Source: CAIOHW01 sp964432565 (GTDB taxonomy: Bacteria; Bdellovibrionota; UBA1018). From it: a stretch of 64,000 nt of DNA. Where the stretch lies: the NCBI GenBank assembly GCA_964432565.1, contig CAYSOA010000004.1, positions 1 to 64,000 of the forward strand, written 5' to 3'. Both the position numbers and the translations under genes were made by a program. The notes beneath the pieces were generated by a model that was given only the letters and a program-made list of their open reading frames with translations, searched no databases and was not told the origin of the DNA. Of the stretch, positions 1 through 8,944 are shown piece after piece; position 1 is the stretch's first letter; each line of letters begins with the position of its first letter.

Positions 1-29
1 CCCAGGTTCATCACCATTTCTTCGGTCAT
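1..29 (-). CDS. fliQ: Flagellar export protein FliQ, N-terminal fragment
   Basis: Only the first codons are inside the window, reading MTEEMVMNLG, which fits the usual FliQ start (M-T-x-E-x-V-x-x-L-G). FliQ is a small inner-membrane subunit of the flagellar type III export gate. It lies 9 nt downstream of the fliP stop in the same direction, and fliP-fliQ is the expected order. The gene runs off the left edge, so the call rests on ten residues plus context. Confidence 0.75.
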
Positions 30-38
30 CCATCCCCC

Positions 39-866
39 TTACCCGAAACTCTTTACCAGGCTGCCGACAACCAGTTCCCAACCATCGACCAGTACGAAAA
101 GCAGCAGCTTGAACGGCAGTGAAATCACGGCTGGAGGCAGCATCATCATGCCCATGGCCATCAGGACACTGGCGACGATCATGTCGAGCACCAGAAAGGG
201 CAGATACAGCATAAAGCCGATCTGGAATGCCGTTTTTAGTTCGCTGATCACGAAGGAGGGGATGAGCACGTAGGTCGGTACGTCCGCCCGGTTCGCGGGC
301 TTGGCCTCCTTCGAGAGCGAAAGAAAAAGTTCAAGATCCTTCTCACGCGTCTGGGCAAACATGAATTCCCGGAGCGGTGCCTCGGCGCGTTCATAGGCGG
401 TGGTCTGGTCGATCTGCTCCGCCATGAACGGCTCCACGGCGTTGCTGGAGATCTGCTTGAAGGTCGGTGCCATCACAAAAAGAGACAGAAAAAGCGACAG
501 CCCGACGATCAGCTGGTTGGGCGGCATCTGCTGGGTACCCATGGCCTGCCGCAGGAAACTCAGAACGACGACAATTCGGGTAAAGGAAGTCATCATGATC
601 AGAATCGCCGGTGCCAGGGATAGCACCGTGAGCATGATGATGATGCGAATGACGGATACGACGTCTTGAGGCTTCTTCTGATCTGAGCCGCCAAACGAGA
701 GACTCAGTGACGGAAGACTGATTCCCGAGGCTCCCGGCACGTAGGACCCGGCCTTCCCCCCCCCCTCGGCGTGAGCGACGGAGGAACCCGTCAATGAACC
801 CAGCGGCGCCAGAACCAGCGCCAGTGCGAGCAGGCCGTTCGTGAAGAATCGGCGAAGCCTGATCAT
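39..866 (-). CDS. fliP: Flagellar type III export gate protein FliP
   Basis: A 275-residue integral membrane protein of the FliPQR export gate, which passes rod, hook and filament subunits through the basal body. A cleavable signal peptide (residues about 1-33, ending AHA) is followed by the paired hydrophobic segments typical of FliP: about 70-100 with the SFTRIVVVLSFLRQAMG motif, 118-136, and two near the C-terminus (about 214-238 and 243-272). Length is normal for FliP with a signal peptide. Its ATG overlaps the fliO stop by 4 nt (ATGA), so the two are probably translationally coupled. It belongs to the long minus-strand flagellar operon. Confidence 0.97.
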   Translation of the reverse strand: MIRLRRFFTNGLLALALVLAPLGSLTGSSVAHAEGGGKAGSYVPGASGISLPSLSLSFGGSDQKKPQDVVSVIRIIIMLTVLSLAPAILIMMTSFTRIVVVLSFLRQAMGTQQMPPNQLIVGLSLFLSLFVMAPTFKQISSNAVEPFMAEQIDQTTAYERAEAPLREFMFAQTREKDLELFLSLSKEAKPANRADVPTYVLIPSFVISELKTAFQIGFMLYLPFLVLDMIVASVLMAMGMMMLPPAVISLPFKLLLFVLVDGWELVVGSLVKSFG

Positions 867-1987
867 AGCTGTTTCATCCCCTCGAGCCGACTTCGAATCC
901 GATCACGGGTGTTCGAACGAGCCCCAGAGTAGACGGCCGGACCCGCTGCAGTCGCGTCGACGGAAACAGCTCCGTTCGCCGGACGACCGGACTCCTGCGC
1001 GAGCTGCTCTCCGAGGGTCGACAGAAAATCATCGTCACCGCCGAGAGCTGCCGGTGCCTGAGCAGAGGTCGCCGACGGTCCAGCTGCAGACCCGCCGAGC
1101 TCCGTAATGAGATTGATCGAATCTTCGGCAACACCAAGAACCAGGGTCCTTCCGGCAACTCGAACCATGTGAATACTCTTCTTCGGTCCCAGATGATGGG
1201 TCGAAATCACCTCGATCAATCTCTCCGACTTTCCAAGACTCCGCCGAACCCAGCGCCCCAGAGCGCCATTGCGGGCCTTTCCACCGGCAAGACGCCGCAA
1301 ACCCAAGAGTGCTGCCCCCAGAAGGAGCACGACTCCAGCCAGGCTCGCCAGCATCCGCCAGGGAGCAAGGGATTCGCGGCCGCCGGATAGCGGCTCAGCC
1401 TGGGCCTGGTCGCTCTTCTTTTTTGCATGACGCTTGTCGCCCTTCGCTTCGGGGGTCTTGAGAACCCTCTCGAGCAGGGCGCGTTCATCCGGTTGAATGT
1501 CACGACTTGCCGGCTTCGAATCCGCTTTAGCATCTGGTTTCGCCGCCGGCTTTGCGGCCTGTGCGCTGGAAGTGGCAACAACGTCGGTACCCGGTTTTCC
1601 CAGGCGGACCGTGAGCATCTTGCCTCCCGACCGAACATTCACGCGATCCTGAAAAGACTCGGCCTTCCCCTTCACCGTCAGGCGAACGCGAACGAGCCGC
1701 GGAGCATACTGGTAGACGAAGATCTTGCTGAGATCCCTTCCCGAGACGGAAGAGATCTTGGCGGGATACACCGAGGCATCCGTCACGCTGAGCTGGATGA
1801 TGTCGTTGAAAAACTCGGTGCGAATCTTCGAGGGTTCAATCTGTCCATCCAACAGGATATCCACTCGGTCATCCCCCGAGAACTGAACCTGACGGATATT
1901 GATGAGACGATCTTCCGCTCGCGACGCTGCGAAGGGAACGGCCGTCACCATGAGCAAAGAAACCAGTTTGATGAAACCTGAGAACAT
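863..1987 (-). CDS. fliO: FliO-like flagellar assembly protein with an N-terminal AMIN-like domain
   Basis: FliO assists assembly of the FliPQR gate. I chose the ATG at 1987 because GGAAGGAG lies just upstream and a signal peptide (about 1-24) follows at once; a longer reading from 2035 has no such support. The 374-residue protein has an exported segment (27-130) rich in beta strands that resembles AMIN domains of PilQ and AmiC. Then come a Pro/Ala/Lys-rich linker, one membrane segment (about 214-231) and the short cytoplasmic FliO domain (about 245-297, around ERLIEVISTHHLGPKKSI). Typical FliO is 100-200 residues and lacks the large exported domain. The gene order fliN-fliO-fliP supports the identity. 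Confidence 0.88.
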   Translation of the reverse strand: MFSGFIKLVSLLMVTAVPFAASRAEDRLINIRQVQFSGDDRVDILLDGQIEPSKIRTEFFNDIIQLSVTDASVYPAKISSVSGRDLSKIFVYQYAPRLVRVRLTVKGKAESFQDRVNVRSGGKMLTVRLGKPGTDVVATSSAQAAKPAAKPDAKADSKPASRDIQPDERALLERVLKTPEAKGDKRHAKKKSDQAQAEPLSGGRESLAPWRMLASLAGVVLLLGAALLGLRRLAGGKARNGALGRWVRRSLGKSERLIEVISTHHLGPKKSIHMVRVAGRTLVLGVAEDSINLITELGGSAAGPSATSAQAPAALGGDDDFLSTLGEQLAQESGRPANGAVSVDATAAGPAVYSGARSNTRDRIRSRLEGMKQL

Positions 1988-2054
1988 CCTGTTCTCCTTC
2001 CAATCCCCGGAATCATCCGGACTACGAGTCGGCATCCTGCCGAACTCATGAAAA

Positions 2055-2429
2055 TCAGCGCAGCTGTTCGATTCGTTCGACGGGCGAAATGATATCTGTC
2101 AGTCGAATTCCGAACTTCTCGTTGACGACCACGACCTCCCCACGGGCGATCAATCGGTCATTGACGAGCACCTCGAGAGGCTCACCGGCAAACTTCGAGA
2201 GCTCGATCACGGACCCCTGTGACAACTGAAGGATGTCGCGAATGGGCACACGGGTTCGGCCGAGTTCAACACTGACCTTCAGGGGAATATCGAGGATGAA
2301 GTCGAGCGACTGGACCGTCGCCTGGGCTCTTGCCTGATCGGATGCCGACTGGCCCGCCGTCGTGGCCATCCCTTCGGCTGCTGTCACTGCCTCTTCGCCG
2401 CCGGCTGTCGATGCTGCCTGCTCACTCAT
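2055..2429 (-). CDS. fliN: Flagellar motor switch protein FliN
   Basis: FliN forms the lower C-ring of the flagellar switch together with FliM and FliG. This 124-residue protein has an Ala/Gln-rich N-terminal tail (about 1-40) and a C-terminal SpoA domain (about 45-120). The SpoA domain shows the typical run IPLKVSVELGRTRVPIRDIL, then GSVIELSKFAGEPLEVLVN and a final G-rich turn before the stop. The ATG at 2429 follows a GAGGTGA ribosome site. The gene lies 9 nt downstream of fliM and 67 nt upstream of fliO. Confidence 0.96.
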   Translation of the reverse strand: MSEQAASTAGGEEAVTAAEGMATTAGQSASDQARAQATVQSLDFILDIPLKVSVELGRTRVPIRDILQLSQGSVIELSKFAGEPLEVLVNDRLIARGEVVVVNEKFGIRLTDIISPVERIEQLR

Positions 2430-2438
2430 CTCTTCACC

Positions 2439-3452
2439 TCACTCATGCATCATCCGTCCGGTGATCTGCACGGCCCGATTGCCACGCGACACCCCGAACA
2501 GACACTTGTATTTTCCGACCCCTTCAACCTGAACGACGAGCTCGCCGTCGGCGTCCTGAGAGAGAGGAATGATGTCCCCGATATTCAGGTTCACCAGATC
2601 ACCAACAGAAATCTCCGCCGTCCCCAGGTTGACGACCACTTCGGCCGTTGCCGCACCGAGGTGTGCCTGAAGCTTGTCTACCCACTCACGATCCTCCTGT
2701 CCGGACTCGGTCTGGTAGTAGGAGTTCAGCTTCGCCTTGATGGGCTCGATCGTCGAATACGGCATGACGATCGCAATCGTTCCACTGGCATTCTCGAGCT
2801 CGACTTCAAACGTCGTCGAGATGATCACATCGGATGGTGGAACAATCCCCACGAACTGTGGATTGGTCTCTGTACGAATATAGTGAATCTCAGGACGGTG
2901 GACCGGAGTCCATGCTTCGTCGAGATCTTTGATGGCCATCTGAATGACCTTCTGAAGAATCGACAGTTCAATCTTCGTGAATTCCTTTCCCTCGATCTTG
3001 GTGAAGGGGCGATCGGTTCCGCCGAAAAAGCTGTCGACGAGGGCATAGGCCAGCTTGGCCTCGACCACGAAAATCGCTGGTCCACGCAACGTTTCAAAGC
3101 GCAGGATCGACATGCAGCTCGGAATGGGAAGCGTATTGACGAACTCACCGAACTTCAGGATGTCCGTCGATATGATGCTGATAGTGGCCACTTTTCGAAG
3201 GGAGTTCGAAAGCGACATCCGAAAGAGTCGAACGAAGCGTTCGTAGATGATGTCGAGCGTAGGCATCCGGCCGCGAATGACGCGGTCCTGGTTGGTGAGG
3301 TCGTACGAGACGACGTCGCTCGCACCACCTGCCAGCGGATCCTGAAGCCCTTCAACCTGGGCAGCCGCTGCTGTCGTTCCCGCCTCAGTACCTCCGGTGG
3401 CAACCGCACTCAGCAGGGCATCGACTTCGGCTTGGGACAGAACCTGATTCAT
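2439..3452 (-). CDS. fliM: Flagellar motor switch protein FliM
   Basis: FliM is the central C-ring protein that binds phospho-CheY and reverses rotor direction. The 337-residue length is normal. The N-terminus (MNQVLSQAEVDALLSAV) is the conserved CheY-binding peptide. The middle domain (about 50-235) includes GRMPTLDIIYERFVRLFRMS, and the C-terminal SpoA domain (about 255-335) has the LNIGDIIPL motif. A GGAGGAAGG ribosome site precedes the ATG at 3452. It sits between fliL and fliN. Confidence 0.98.
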   Translation of the reverse strand: MNQVLSQAEVDALLSAVATGGTEAGTTAAAAQVEGLQDPLAGGASDVVSYDLTNQDRVIRGRMPTLDIIYERFVRLFRMSLSNSLRKVATISIISTDILKFGEFVNTLPIPSCMSILRFETLRGPAIFVVEAKLAYALVDSFFGGTDRPFTKIEGKEFTKIELSILQKVIQMAIKDLDEAWTPVHRPEIHYIRTETNPQFVGIVPPSDVIISTTFEVELENASGTIAIVMPYSTIEPIKAKLNSYYQTESGQEDREWVDKLQAHLGAATAEVVVNLGTAEISVGDLVNLNIGDIIPLSQDADGELVVQVEGVGKYKCLFGVSRGNRAVQITGRMMHE

Positions 3453-3468
3453 TCGACGTCCTTCCTCC

Positions 3469-4104
3469 TCAGCCGCTTAGGGCAAAATTGGTGAAGAATA
3501 CGCCCTTCACCTTTCCCGAGACCATGAATCCATTTAGTGCGCTGCGAATCTCCTCTTTCAGGTACTGTCGACCCTCTTCGCTGATGACATCGGAGGGACG
3601 CTTGCTGTTGAAAAGATCAATGATGGCATTGCGAACCTGGGGCATGCGCTGGTTGAGTTCGGTCTCAACGTCGTCACCCGGCACTTCGAGTGAAATATTC
3701 ACGCGAACATACTTGGGGGTCGTGCTGCCGGGTGTCGTCAGGTTCACGGTAAACTGGTCGAGAGTGACCATTTTTCCGTAGTCTCCCAGCTTTTTAGCGG
3801 GAGCGCCGTGGCCGCCGGCTGCCGGTGCACCATGTCCCCCCGCTGCAGGAGCCCCGTGACCACCTCCAGCTGCGGGTGCGCCATGGCCGCCTGCGGCGGC
3901 GTCTTCGCCATGACCCTCCGACTCGCTGGCAACGATGTCTTCAATTCGGTGGGTCTGTTTTTCCTTTTGGAGGGAAGTGAAGAGAAGGCCGATCACCGCA
4001 AGGCTAACGACCGTGTTCACGATCGTCAGGATGATGGTCAGCTTGCCGCCTCCGGATGGAGAGCCCGACTGCTCGGCGGACGGTTCTTTCTTTTCCTCGG
4101 ACAT
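3469..4104 (-). CDS. fliL: Flagellar basal-body protein FliL with a His-Gly-Ala-Pro repeat linker
   Basis: FliL surrounds the stator and stabilises torque generation. I start at 4104 (MSEEKKEP), which is preceded by GAGGAGGGAGG; an upstream in-frame reading to 4224 looks non-coding. The 211-residue protein has a short cytoplasmic tail, one membrane helix (about 22-44), a periplasmic linker with four near-identical GHGAPAAG repeats (about 72-103), and the conserved C-terminal FliL domain (from about 108, VTLDQFTVNL, ending FFTNFALSG). The repeat linker is the unusual part. FliL-FliM-FliN order is standard. Confidence 0.94.
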   Translation of the reverse strand: MSEEKKEPSAEQSGSPSGGGKLTIILTIVNTVVSLAVIGLLFTSLQKEKQTHRIEDIVASESEGHGEDAAAGGHGAPAAGGGHGAPAAGGHGAPAAGGHGAPAKKLGDYGKMVTLDQFTVNLTTPGSTTPKYVRVNISLEVPGDDVETELNQRMPQVRNAIIDLFNSKRPSDVISEEGRQYLKEEIRSALNGFMVSGKVKGVFFTNFALSG

Positions 4105-4247
4105 GCGGCAGGCGCCTCCCTCCTCAAAAGTATGGCCGTGAGGGGCAAAGCCTGCAAGTCGGCAGAATTTTCCAGAAGGCAGCGCCGGCCGGGCCCCGTC
4201 AAGAACGTGGCATCCGGCCGGCAATCCCCTACTCGTTACTCAGATCA

Positions 4248-5531
4248 TTAGCCGCGCTTGATGTTCAGCACTTCCTGCATCAGGTCGTCGGCAACCTTGA
4301 TCACCCGGCTGTTGGCCTGGAAGTTATGCTGCGCAGTCATCAAGTTGATGAACTCATTGGCAATGTCTGTCGTCGAGCTCTCCAGCATCTTCGACGCGAC
4401 CCGGCCTCGACCGCCCGTCGTCGGAGCACCGATCGTCGGCTGGCCGGAGTTTCGGCTCTCCCGGTACAGGTTTTGGCCCATCTTGAAGAGCCCTTCCGGA
4501 TTCTCAAACTTGCCCAGCGCCACCTGACAAAGGTTGACCGTCTGGCCGTTGGTGAAAACCCCCGTCAGAATTCCGTCGTCGTTGAAGGTCAGACCACTCA
4601 TCGTTCCCGCCGAGAACCCGTCCTGTATCGTCTTGTAGGCCTCTGAAGTCGTTCCGTACTGGGTGACCTGCAGGCCGCTGCCGCCCTGCGACTTGGTGGG
4701 CCCGAAATCAAACTCGATCTTCTGGTCCTTCAAGGCTCCCTTGTTGAACGAGAACTCGCTCTTGTCCGTGACCACTTCGTTCAGACGACCATCGGTATCG
4801 AAGATCAGCTTGCCCTTGGCCTGCTCAACCATACTGCCAGGAACGCCGTCGCGAAGATCCTCGCCCTTGGCCATCACTCTCCAGGTCCACTCACCGTCGC
4901 CCGTTTTGTTAAAGAACATGCTGACCGTGCGAGGAGTACCTGCAGAGTCGTAAACGGTCATGCCGGTGGCGAACTGGCTAGTCGCCTCCGGACGCTCCGG
5001 ATCGAACTCCATCTTGGTATCCGCCCGAAGATCGAGGTTCATGAAGAGCTCGACCTTCTTGGAAGGCTTGGCGTCAATGACGGTTCGGTCGATCGAGATA
5101 TCGGTCAGCTTCGAAGTGATCTTGCCGTTTTCGTCGGCCTTGAAGCCCTGAACTCGGTAGCCGTCGGGATTCACGAGTTTCCCCTCGCGGTCGAAATGAA
5201 AGTTCCCACTGCGCGTGAAGGTCTGTCCTTCCACGCCAGCAAGCACGAACATGCCATCACCCGAAATCGCGAGGTCCGTCGGTGACTCGGACGCGATGAC
5301 CGCCCCCTGCGCCATGATCGGAGTCACGCCGGAAAGACGCGTTCCCCGACCGACCTGGTTTCCGCCGAGCGGATTCTTGAGCGAAGCCGCAACGAGGTCC
5401 TGAAACTCCGGACGGCTCGTCTTGAATCCCGTGGTGTTGGCGTTGGCGATGTTGTCGCCGAAGATGGACAAGGCCTCGCCTGATCCACGCATGCCAGAGA
5501 TACCGGTGTGCATCGATGAAAGAATACCCAT
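4248..5531 (-). CDS. flgE: Flagellar hook protein FlgE
   Basis: FlgE polymerises into the hook, the universal joint of the flagellum. The ATG at 5531 follows AGGAGG with 7-nt spacing and gives the standard N-terminus MGILSSMHTGISGMRGSGEAL; a longer frame to 5597 lacks such support. The 427-residue protein has the N-terminal rod/hook motif (FGDNIANANTTGFK), a FlgE beta domain in the middle, and the C-terminal helix (LMTAQHNFQANSRVIKVADD), all needed for coiled-coil packing. A 152-bp gap separates it from the upstream gene, longer than most gaps in this operon. Confidence 0.97.
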   Translation of the reverse strand: MGILSSMHTGISGMRGSGEALSIFGDNIANANTTGFKTSRPEFQDLVAASLKNPLGGNQVGRGTRLSGVTPIMAQGAVIASESPTDLAISGDGMFVLAGVEGQTFTRSGNFHFDREGKLVNPDGYRVQGFKADENGKITSKLTDISIDRTVIDAKPSKKVELFMNLDLRADTKMEFDPERPEATSQFATGMTVYDSAGTPRTVSMFFNKTGDGEWTWRVMAKGEDLRDGVPGSMVEQAKGKLIFDTDGRLNEVVTDKSEFSFNKGALKDQKIEFDFGPTKSQGGSGLQVTQYGTTSEAYKTIQDGFSAGTMSGLTFNDDGILTGVFTNGQTVNLCQVALGKFENPEGLFKMGQNLYRESRNSGQPTIGAPTTGGRGRVASKMLESSTTDIANEFINLMTAQHNFQANSRVIKVADDLMQEVLNIKRG

Positions 5532-5556
5532 AGGGACGCCTCCTGCGTCGGTTGGT

Positions 5557-5568
5557 GGTTGATCAACC
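5557..5568. promoter_or_regulatory. 12-bp perfect palindrome upstream of flgE
   Basis: The sequence GGTTGATCAACC reads the same on both strands and lies 25 nt upstream of the flgE start, just ahead of its ribosome site, in the 152-bp gap after the preceding gene. It could be a protein-binding site or only a small RNA hairpin. No function can be assigned from sequence alone. Confidence 0.3.
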
Positions 5569-5683
5569 GAACCCTCCGTCATGGATGGGGCAGGCACTTC
5601 AGTCCCGCCCGGGTTCGGCTAGGCTTCCCATCTGGGTCCAGCCTAATTTACTGCCTTACTTCTTCACTGCTCTACTGCCTTCT

Positions 5684-6124
5684 TCAGATCACGACTGCTC
5701 CGTCGATGTTCGTGAACACGTTTCCCTGAAGCTGCTGCCGATCCATGGCCGTGATCACGGTGCGATTGCTCGCACTGACGATCAATGCCGCATCCGGAGT
5801 CAACACCAGCGTGTCCTCGAGTCCCTTCGCTGCCGCCTTATCGATGGCGTCATTGACCTTCGCCATCATGGCCGGGTCCATCTGGATTTTCCGCTCGGCC
5901 AGACGCTGGCTGGCATGCGCGGAAAACTTCAACGGACTTCGAACCTGCGACAAATCGGGAGCCGCTTTCGACGTGCTCTGGTCCATCACCTGCCGCAGGG
6001 CCTGATCGAATTCACCTGGCGCTCCACGTTCGGACCGCTTCGATGGTTCCGACTGCCCTACTCCCGACTGGCCGGGAATCGTCGTCACGTTCGGATAAAG
6101 GAACGGATTGGATTGAATGCTCAT
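5684..6124 (-). CDS. Flagellar operon protein of the Flg_new/TIGR02530 type
   Basis: A 146-residue soluble protein with no signal peptide. Its C-terminal half (about 60-146), with SPLKFSAHASQRLAERKI and later LVLTPDAALIVSASNRTVITAMD, fits the small family found between flgD and flgE in many flagellar operons (for example in Firmicutes), often named flagellar operon protein. Its biochemical role is not established; position suggests hook assembly. A very strong ribosome site (GAAAGGAGGTGAG) precedes the ATG at 6124. The family assignment is from memory of the motif pattern and gene order. Confidence 0.8.
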   Translation of the reverse strand: MSIQSNPFLYPNVTTIPGQSGVGQSEPSKRSERGAPGEFDQALRQVMDQSTSKAAPDLSQVRSPLKFSAHASQRLAERKIQMDPAMMAKVNDAIDKAAAKGLEDTLVLTPDAALIVSASNRTVITAMDRQQLQGNVFTNIDGAVVI

Positions 6125-6200
6125 TTTCTCACCTCCTTTCGCTTCTCAGTAAAATCGTAACTAAAATTTTTAACGTAAAAAATCGGTAAAATTTTCTTTT
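6125..6200. other. AT-rich intergenic island
   Basis: This 76-bp gap between flgD and the next gene is strikingly A/T-rich (runs such as AAAATTTT and TTTTTTA) in otherwise GC-rich DNA. It ends in a strong Shine-Dalgarno sequence for the downstream gene. No clear -10/-35 or -24/-12 pair was found. It may be an unstructured translation enhancer or hold an internal promoter. Confidence 0.4.
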
Positions 6201-7298
6201 TTACTCGGCAGAATCGAGCCCATTGGGAAATCCGCCGCCTTCACGAGCGGGCTTTTCGAACTCGGCCAGTGCCTGCCGACGATACTGCTCAATCGCCCGC
6301 GCATCTTCAGTTGAAATGGCCGTGGGATCGATCGGCACCGAACCCTCGCCCTTCTTGAAGGTGAAGAAATTTCCACCAGCCGAGGCCGGTGGCTGCTGAA
6401 CCGAGGGCTGGCCACCCCCCACCTGAGCCTGCGAACCCGTAACCGCTGCAGACAGCGACCTCGCACCGGGGATCATCGCAGACTGTGAAGCCAGTCCGCC
6501 GTCGTCAACAATGCTCGTGACACTGTCCATGAAGATTTTTTCGGGGTTCGATGTGTTCCCCACCAGCAACACGGGCTTCTGTCCATCAAAGCTCACCCCG
6601 ACCACACGCGCCCGGCCTGAGTTTCGAACGGGAATCTCCTGTCCCTGCCCGTTGAGGGCGGTGATTCGATAGGAATAGTTCCCACTCTTCGCCGAAAGAC
6701 GATTGGCCTTCTTGCCGTCCCAGGAGAAGGTCCCTTCGCCCTTTTTATGCGGGCCCAGTTCCTGCTCAAAAATCGGAGTTCCGGTCTGATCAACGATCGT
6801 CAGAATGGTCTGGGCCGAATCAGCCGGCATCTCAAACTTCAGCATCGCACTCGCTCCTTCGGTGTGAGGAAAGCGGGCGCGATCAATCGATACGGTTTTT
6901 CCGATCATTCCGGTCATGGCCATGCGCTCCATCGGCTTGTCGCGTGACACCAGCTCCTTCATGGTCTGGTTGAGATTCTGAAGCTGCTCCATGCTTGAGA
7001 GCTGGGCCATTTCGGCGCCCATCTTGTCCATCTCGAAAGGCTTCGATGGGTCCTGATACTTCATCTGCATGATCATCAGCCGGAGAAAATCATCCTTGTC
7101 GAGTGTCTTCTTGACCTGTCGTGGTTTCTCCTCTTTTGCACCAACCTGCGACTGAATCTTCTGCCACACCTCTCCGAATTTTGGCTCGGTGGGAGAGCCC
7201 TGCCCCTCTGAGCGGCTCACCCTCACGGAAGTGTCGACTTCCACTCCCTGACTGGCAAAGTCCGCTCCTGCCCGACCCTGTCCCACCGATCCAATCAT
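6201..7298 (-). CDS. flgD: Flagellar hook assembly (scaffolding) protein FlgD
   Basis: FlgD caps the growing hook and is needed for FlgE polymerisation. At 365 residues it is longer than many FlgD proteins, with extra sequence at both ends. The conserved N-terminal motif (about 64-125) includes LDKDDFLRLMIMQMKYQDP and then MAQLSSMEQLQNLN. A middle Ig/FlgD domain (about 140-245) contains GTFSWDGKKANRLSAKSGNYSYRI-type beta repeats. The C-terminal 100 residues are Gln/Gly/Ser-rich and poorly conserved. It lies between fliK and the small flagellar-operon gene. Confidence 0.96.
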   Translation of the reverse strand: MIGSVGQGRAGADFASQGVEVDTSVRVSRSEGQGSPTEPKFGEVWQKIQSQVGAKEEKPRQVKKTLDKDDFLRLMIMQMKYQDPSKPFEMDKMGAEMAQLSSMEQLQNLNQTMKELVSRDKPMERMAMTGMIGKTVSIDRARFPHTEGASAMLKFEMPADSAQTILTIVDQTGTPIFEQELGPHKKGEGTFSWDGKKANRLSAKSGNYSYRITALNGQGQEIPVRNSGRARVVGVSFDGQKPVLLVGNTSNPEKIFMDSVTSIVDDGGLASQSAMIPGARSLSAAVTGSQAQVGGGQPSVQQPPASAGGNFFTFKKGEGSVPIDPTAISTEDARAIEQYRRQALAEFEKPAREGGGFPNGLDSAE

Positions 7299-7321
7299 GC
7301 TTCAGTCTTCCTTTCGATCCA

Positions 7322-8905
7322 TCAGGCGATCACATCAAGTCGGCTGGATGCCATCGGCCTTGCCGATCCCCCACCCGTCGACCACGTTGGCTTTGCAGTT
7401 CGGCCCGACGCGGGTGTCAACCGGTCAAAGGCGCCGGATGAACCGAACTCCGAGCCTTCGCCACCCGATGCTCCACGTCCACCCTGCTGCTGTCCCGAGA
7501 ACGAGAAGGCCGACCCCTCGGCAAACGCCGACGGATCGGATGCCTGTTCTCCCGCAGAAGCGGTTTGCGTCGCAGCCGGTGCCACCTGCACATCCACCCG
7601 ACCGAGGCTCAGGTTTTGCGATGCGAGGCTTTCCTTGAGGCTACCCATGCTCTCCTCAAGGATCTTGCGTGCGCGCTCATCGCTGGCCTGAATCTGCAGC
7701 CCGACATTCGTACCAGCCTGACCTCCCGTGGTGACCTTCAGGTGAAGCTCTCCCAGATGGTCGGGCTTCAGCCGAATCCGCATCTCGCCGCCGTTTCCGA
7801 GCTGCCGGATGCTTTGTGCGATCCCGCTGACCGACTCCGTCGAGAGTCGATTGCGGCTCATCGATCCGGCGACCACGCCACCATCCATCCGAACGGTTCC
7901 CGTTCCGGCCTGGAACGGTAGAACGTTCGAGCCGCCCTGCGGCGCGCTCATCTGCGGATGGATCAGACCCAAGGTGTCCGGCAGCTTCGACTTCCTTCCG
8001 GGAAGTTCATCCCCGGCACGAAGCCCGTCGCCTCCGATCGGACGAGATCGAAGGCCACTGCCTGCGCCCGTTTCCGGTCCTTGTCCGGGCCCCTTCGCCG
8101 GAGTCTGCACTCCTGCTCTGGATGCGCTGGATGGGGTCGTCGCCAACGAAGGTCCTCCGGTCAACGCGGCCTGCCGCGTGCTGAGGAACTCATCGCCTCC
8201 CATGGCCTGGGATACCGCCACCGGCTGACGTCGATCGACCAGCGAGTTCGACGAGGCTGCGACGATTCCTTCACGACCGCCCTCGTAGCCATCGGTGGAT
8301 GGCTTCGCTCCCTCGAGCTCTTCACCCTGATTCAGGGCAGCCATCACCTGGCCTGCCGACTGCTGCTCACCCGAGATTCCGGCCGTTGGCATGCCTTCCG
8401 GACGCAGCAACTTCTGCAGTCCTTCCAGCAGCCCGGCGGATCCGCCCCTCGTTGGCTCCTCAACCAGAGTCTTCTGCGCGGGATGCCGGTTCAGGCCTCC
8501 CTCGAAAACCCAGTCGGGACTCCAGGGCTTGAGTCCAGCGATATCCACGCCAGTGTTCGTACTGACGGCCATCTTCTGGATGAGCGATGACGCCTCGGCA
8601 CTGCCTCCCGCCTGTCGCGGCAAGGCCTTGTCGAGCTTTCCTGTCGCAGTCGCCTCGAGGCGCTGCGAACCCTCCTCTTTTGCGGGGTTCGGAATACTTT
8701 GGCCTACGGGCTCGGACGGAAGCTGCTGCGACTGCACAGCCCTCGCCATCTGCCCGGCGACCGCATCAGCCGCCGCAATGGCACCCGAAAACTCCTCACC
8801 GGAGCCACCTTCGGCGCCCTTCGCTGCAGCCGGGTTGCGAGCCGTGGCAATCTGCACCGGACCCGCCCCCACCGTGCTTCCTGACATGCTGTTAATGGGC
8901 ATCAT
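7322..8905 (-). CDS. fliK: Flagellar hook-length control protein FliK
   Basis: FliK measures hook length and switches the export substrate class. I place the start at the ATG at 8905, which follows AAGGAGGTGAGG; the GTG at 8917 lies inside that ribosome site. The 527-residue protein is mostly low-complexity Gly/Ser/Ala/Gln sequence, as expected for the FliK ruler. A conserved C-terminal hook domain (about 370-445) contains MRIRLKPDHLGELHLKV and LSLGRVDVQV. Placement between the motE-like gene and flgD matches other fla/che operons. Confidence 0.92.
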   Translation of the reverse strand: MMPINSMSGSTVGAGPVQIATARNPAAAKGAEGGSGEEFSGAIAAADAVAGQMARAVQSQQLPSEPVGQSIPNPAKEEGSQRLEATATGKLDKALPRQAGGSAEASSLIQKMAVSTNTGVDIAGLKPWSPDWVFEGGLNRHPAQKTLVEEPTRGGSAGLLEGLQKLLRPEGMPTAGISGEQQSAGQVMAALNQGEELEGAKPSTDGYEGGREGIVAASSNSLVDRRQPVAVSQAMGGDEFLSTRQAALTGGPSLATTPSSASRAGVQTPAKGPGQGPETGAGSGLRSRPIGGDGLRAGDELPGRKSKLPDTLGLIHPQMSAPQGGSNVLPFQAGTGTVRMDGGVVAGSMSRNRLSTESVSGIAQSIRQLGNGGEMRIRLKPDHLGELHLKVTTGGQAGTNVGLQIQASDERARKILEESMGSLKESLASQNLSLGRVDVQVAPAATQTASAGEQASDPSAFAEGSAFSFSGQQQGGRGASGGEGSEFGSSGAFDRLTPASGRTAKPTWSTGGGSARPMASSRLDVIA

Positions 8906-8944
8906 GGTATTCCTCACCTCCTTTCCATTCGATTTGCATTCCCA

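Noticed and set aside
2445..3494. Long open frame on plus strand opposite fliM
   Set aside because: It is the antisense shadow of a clear fliM; no ribosome site or domain supports it.
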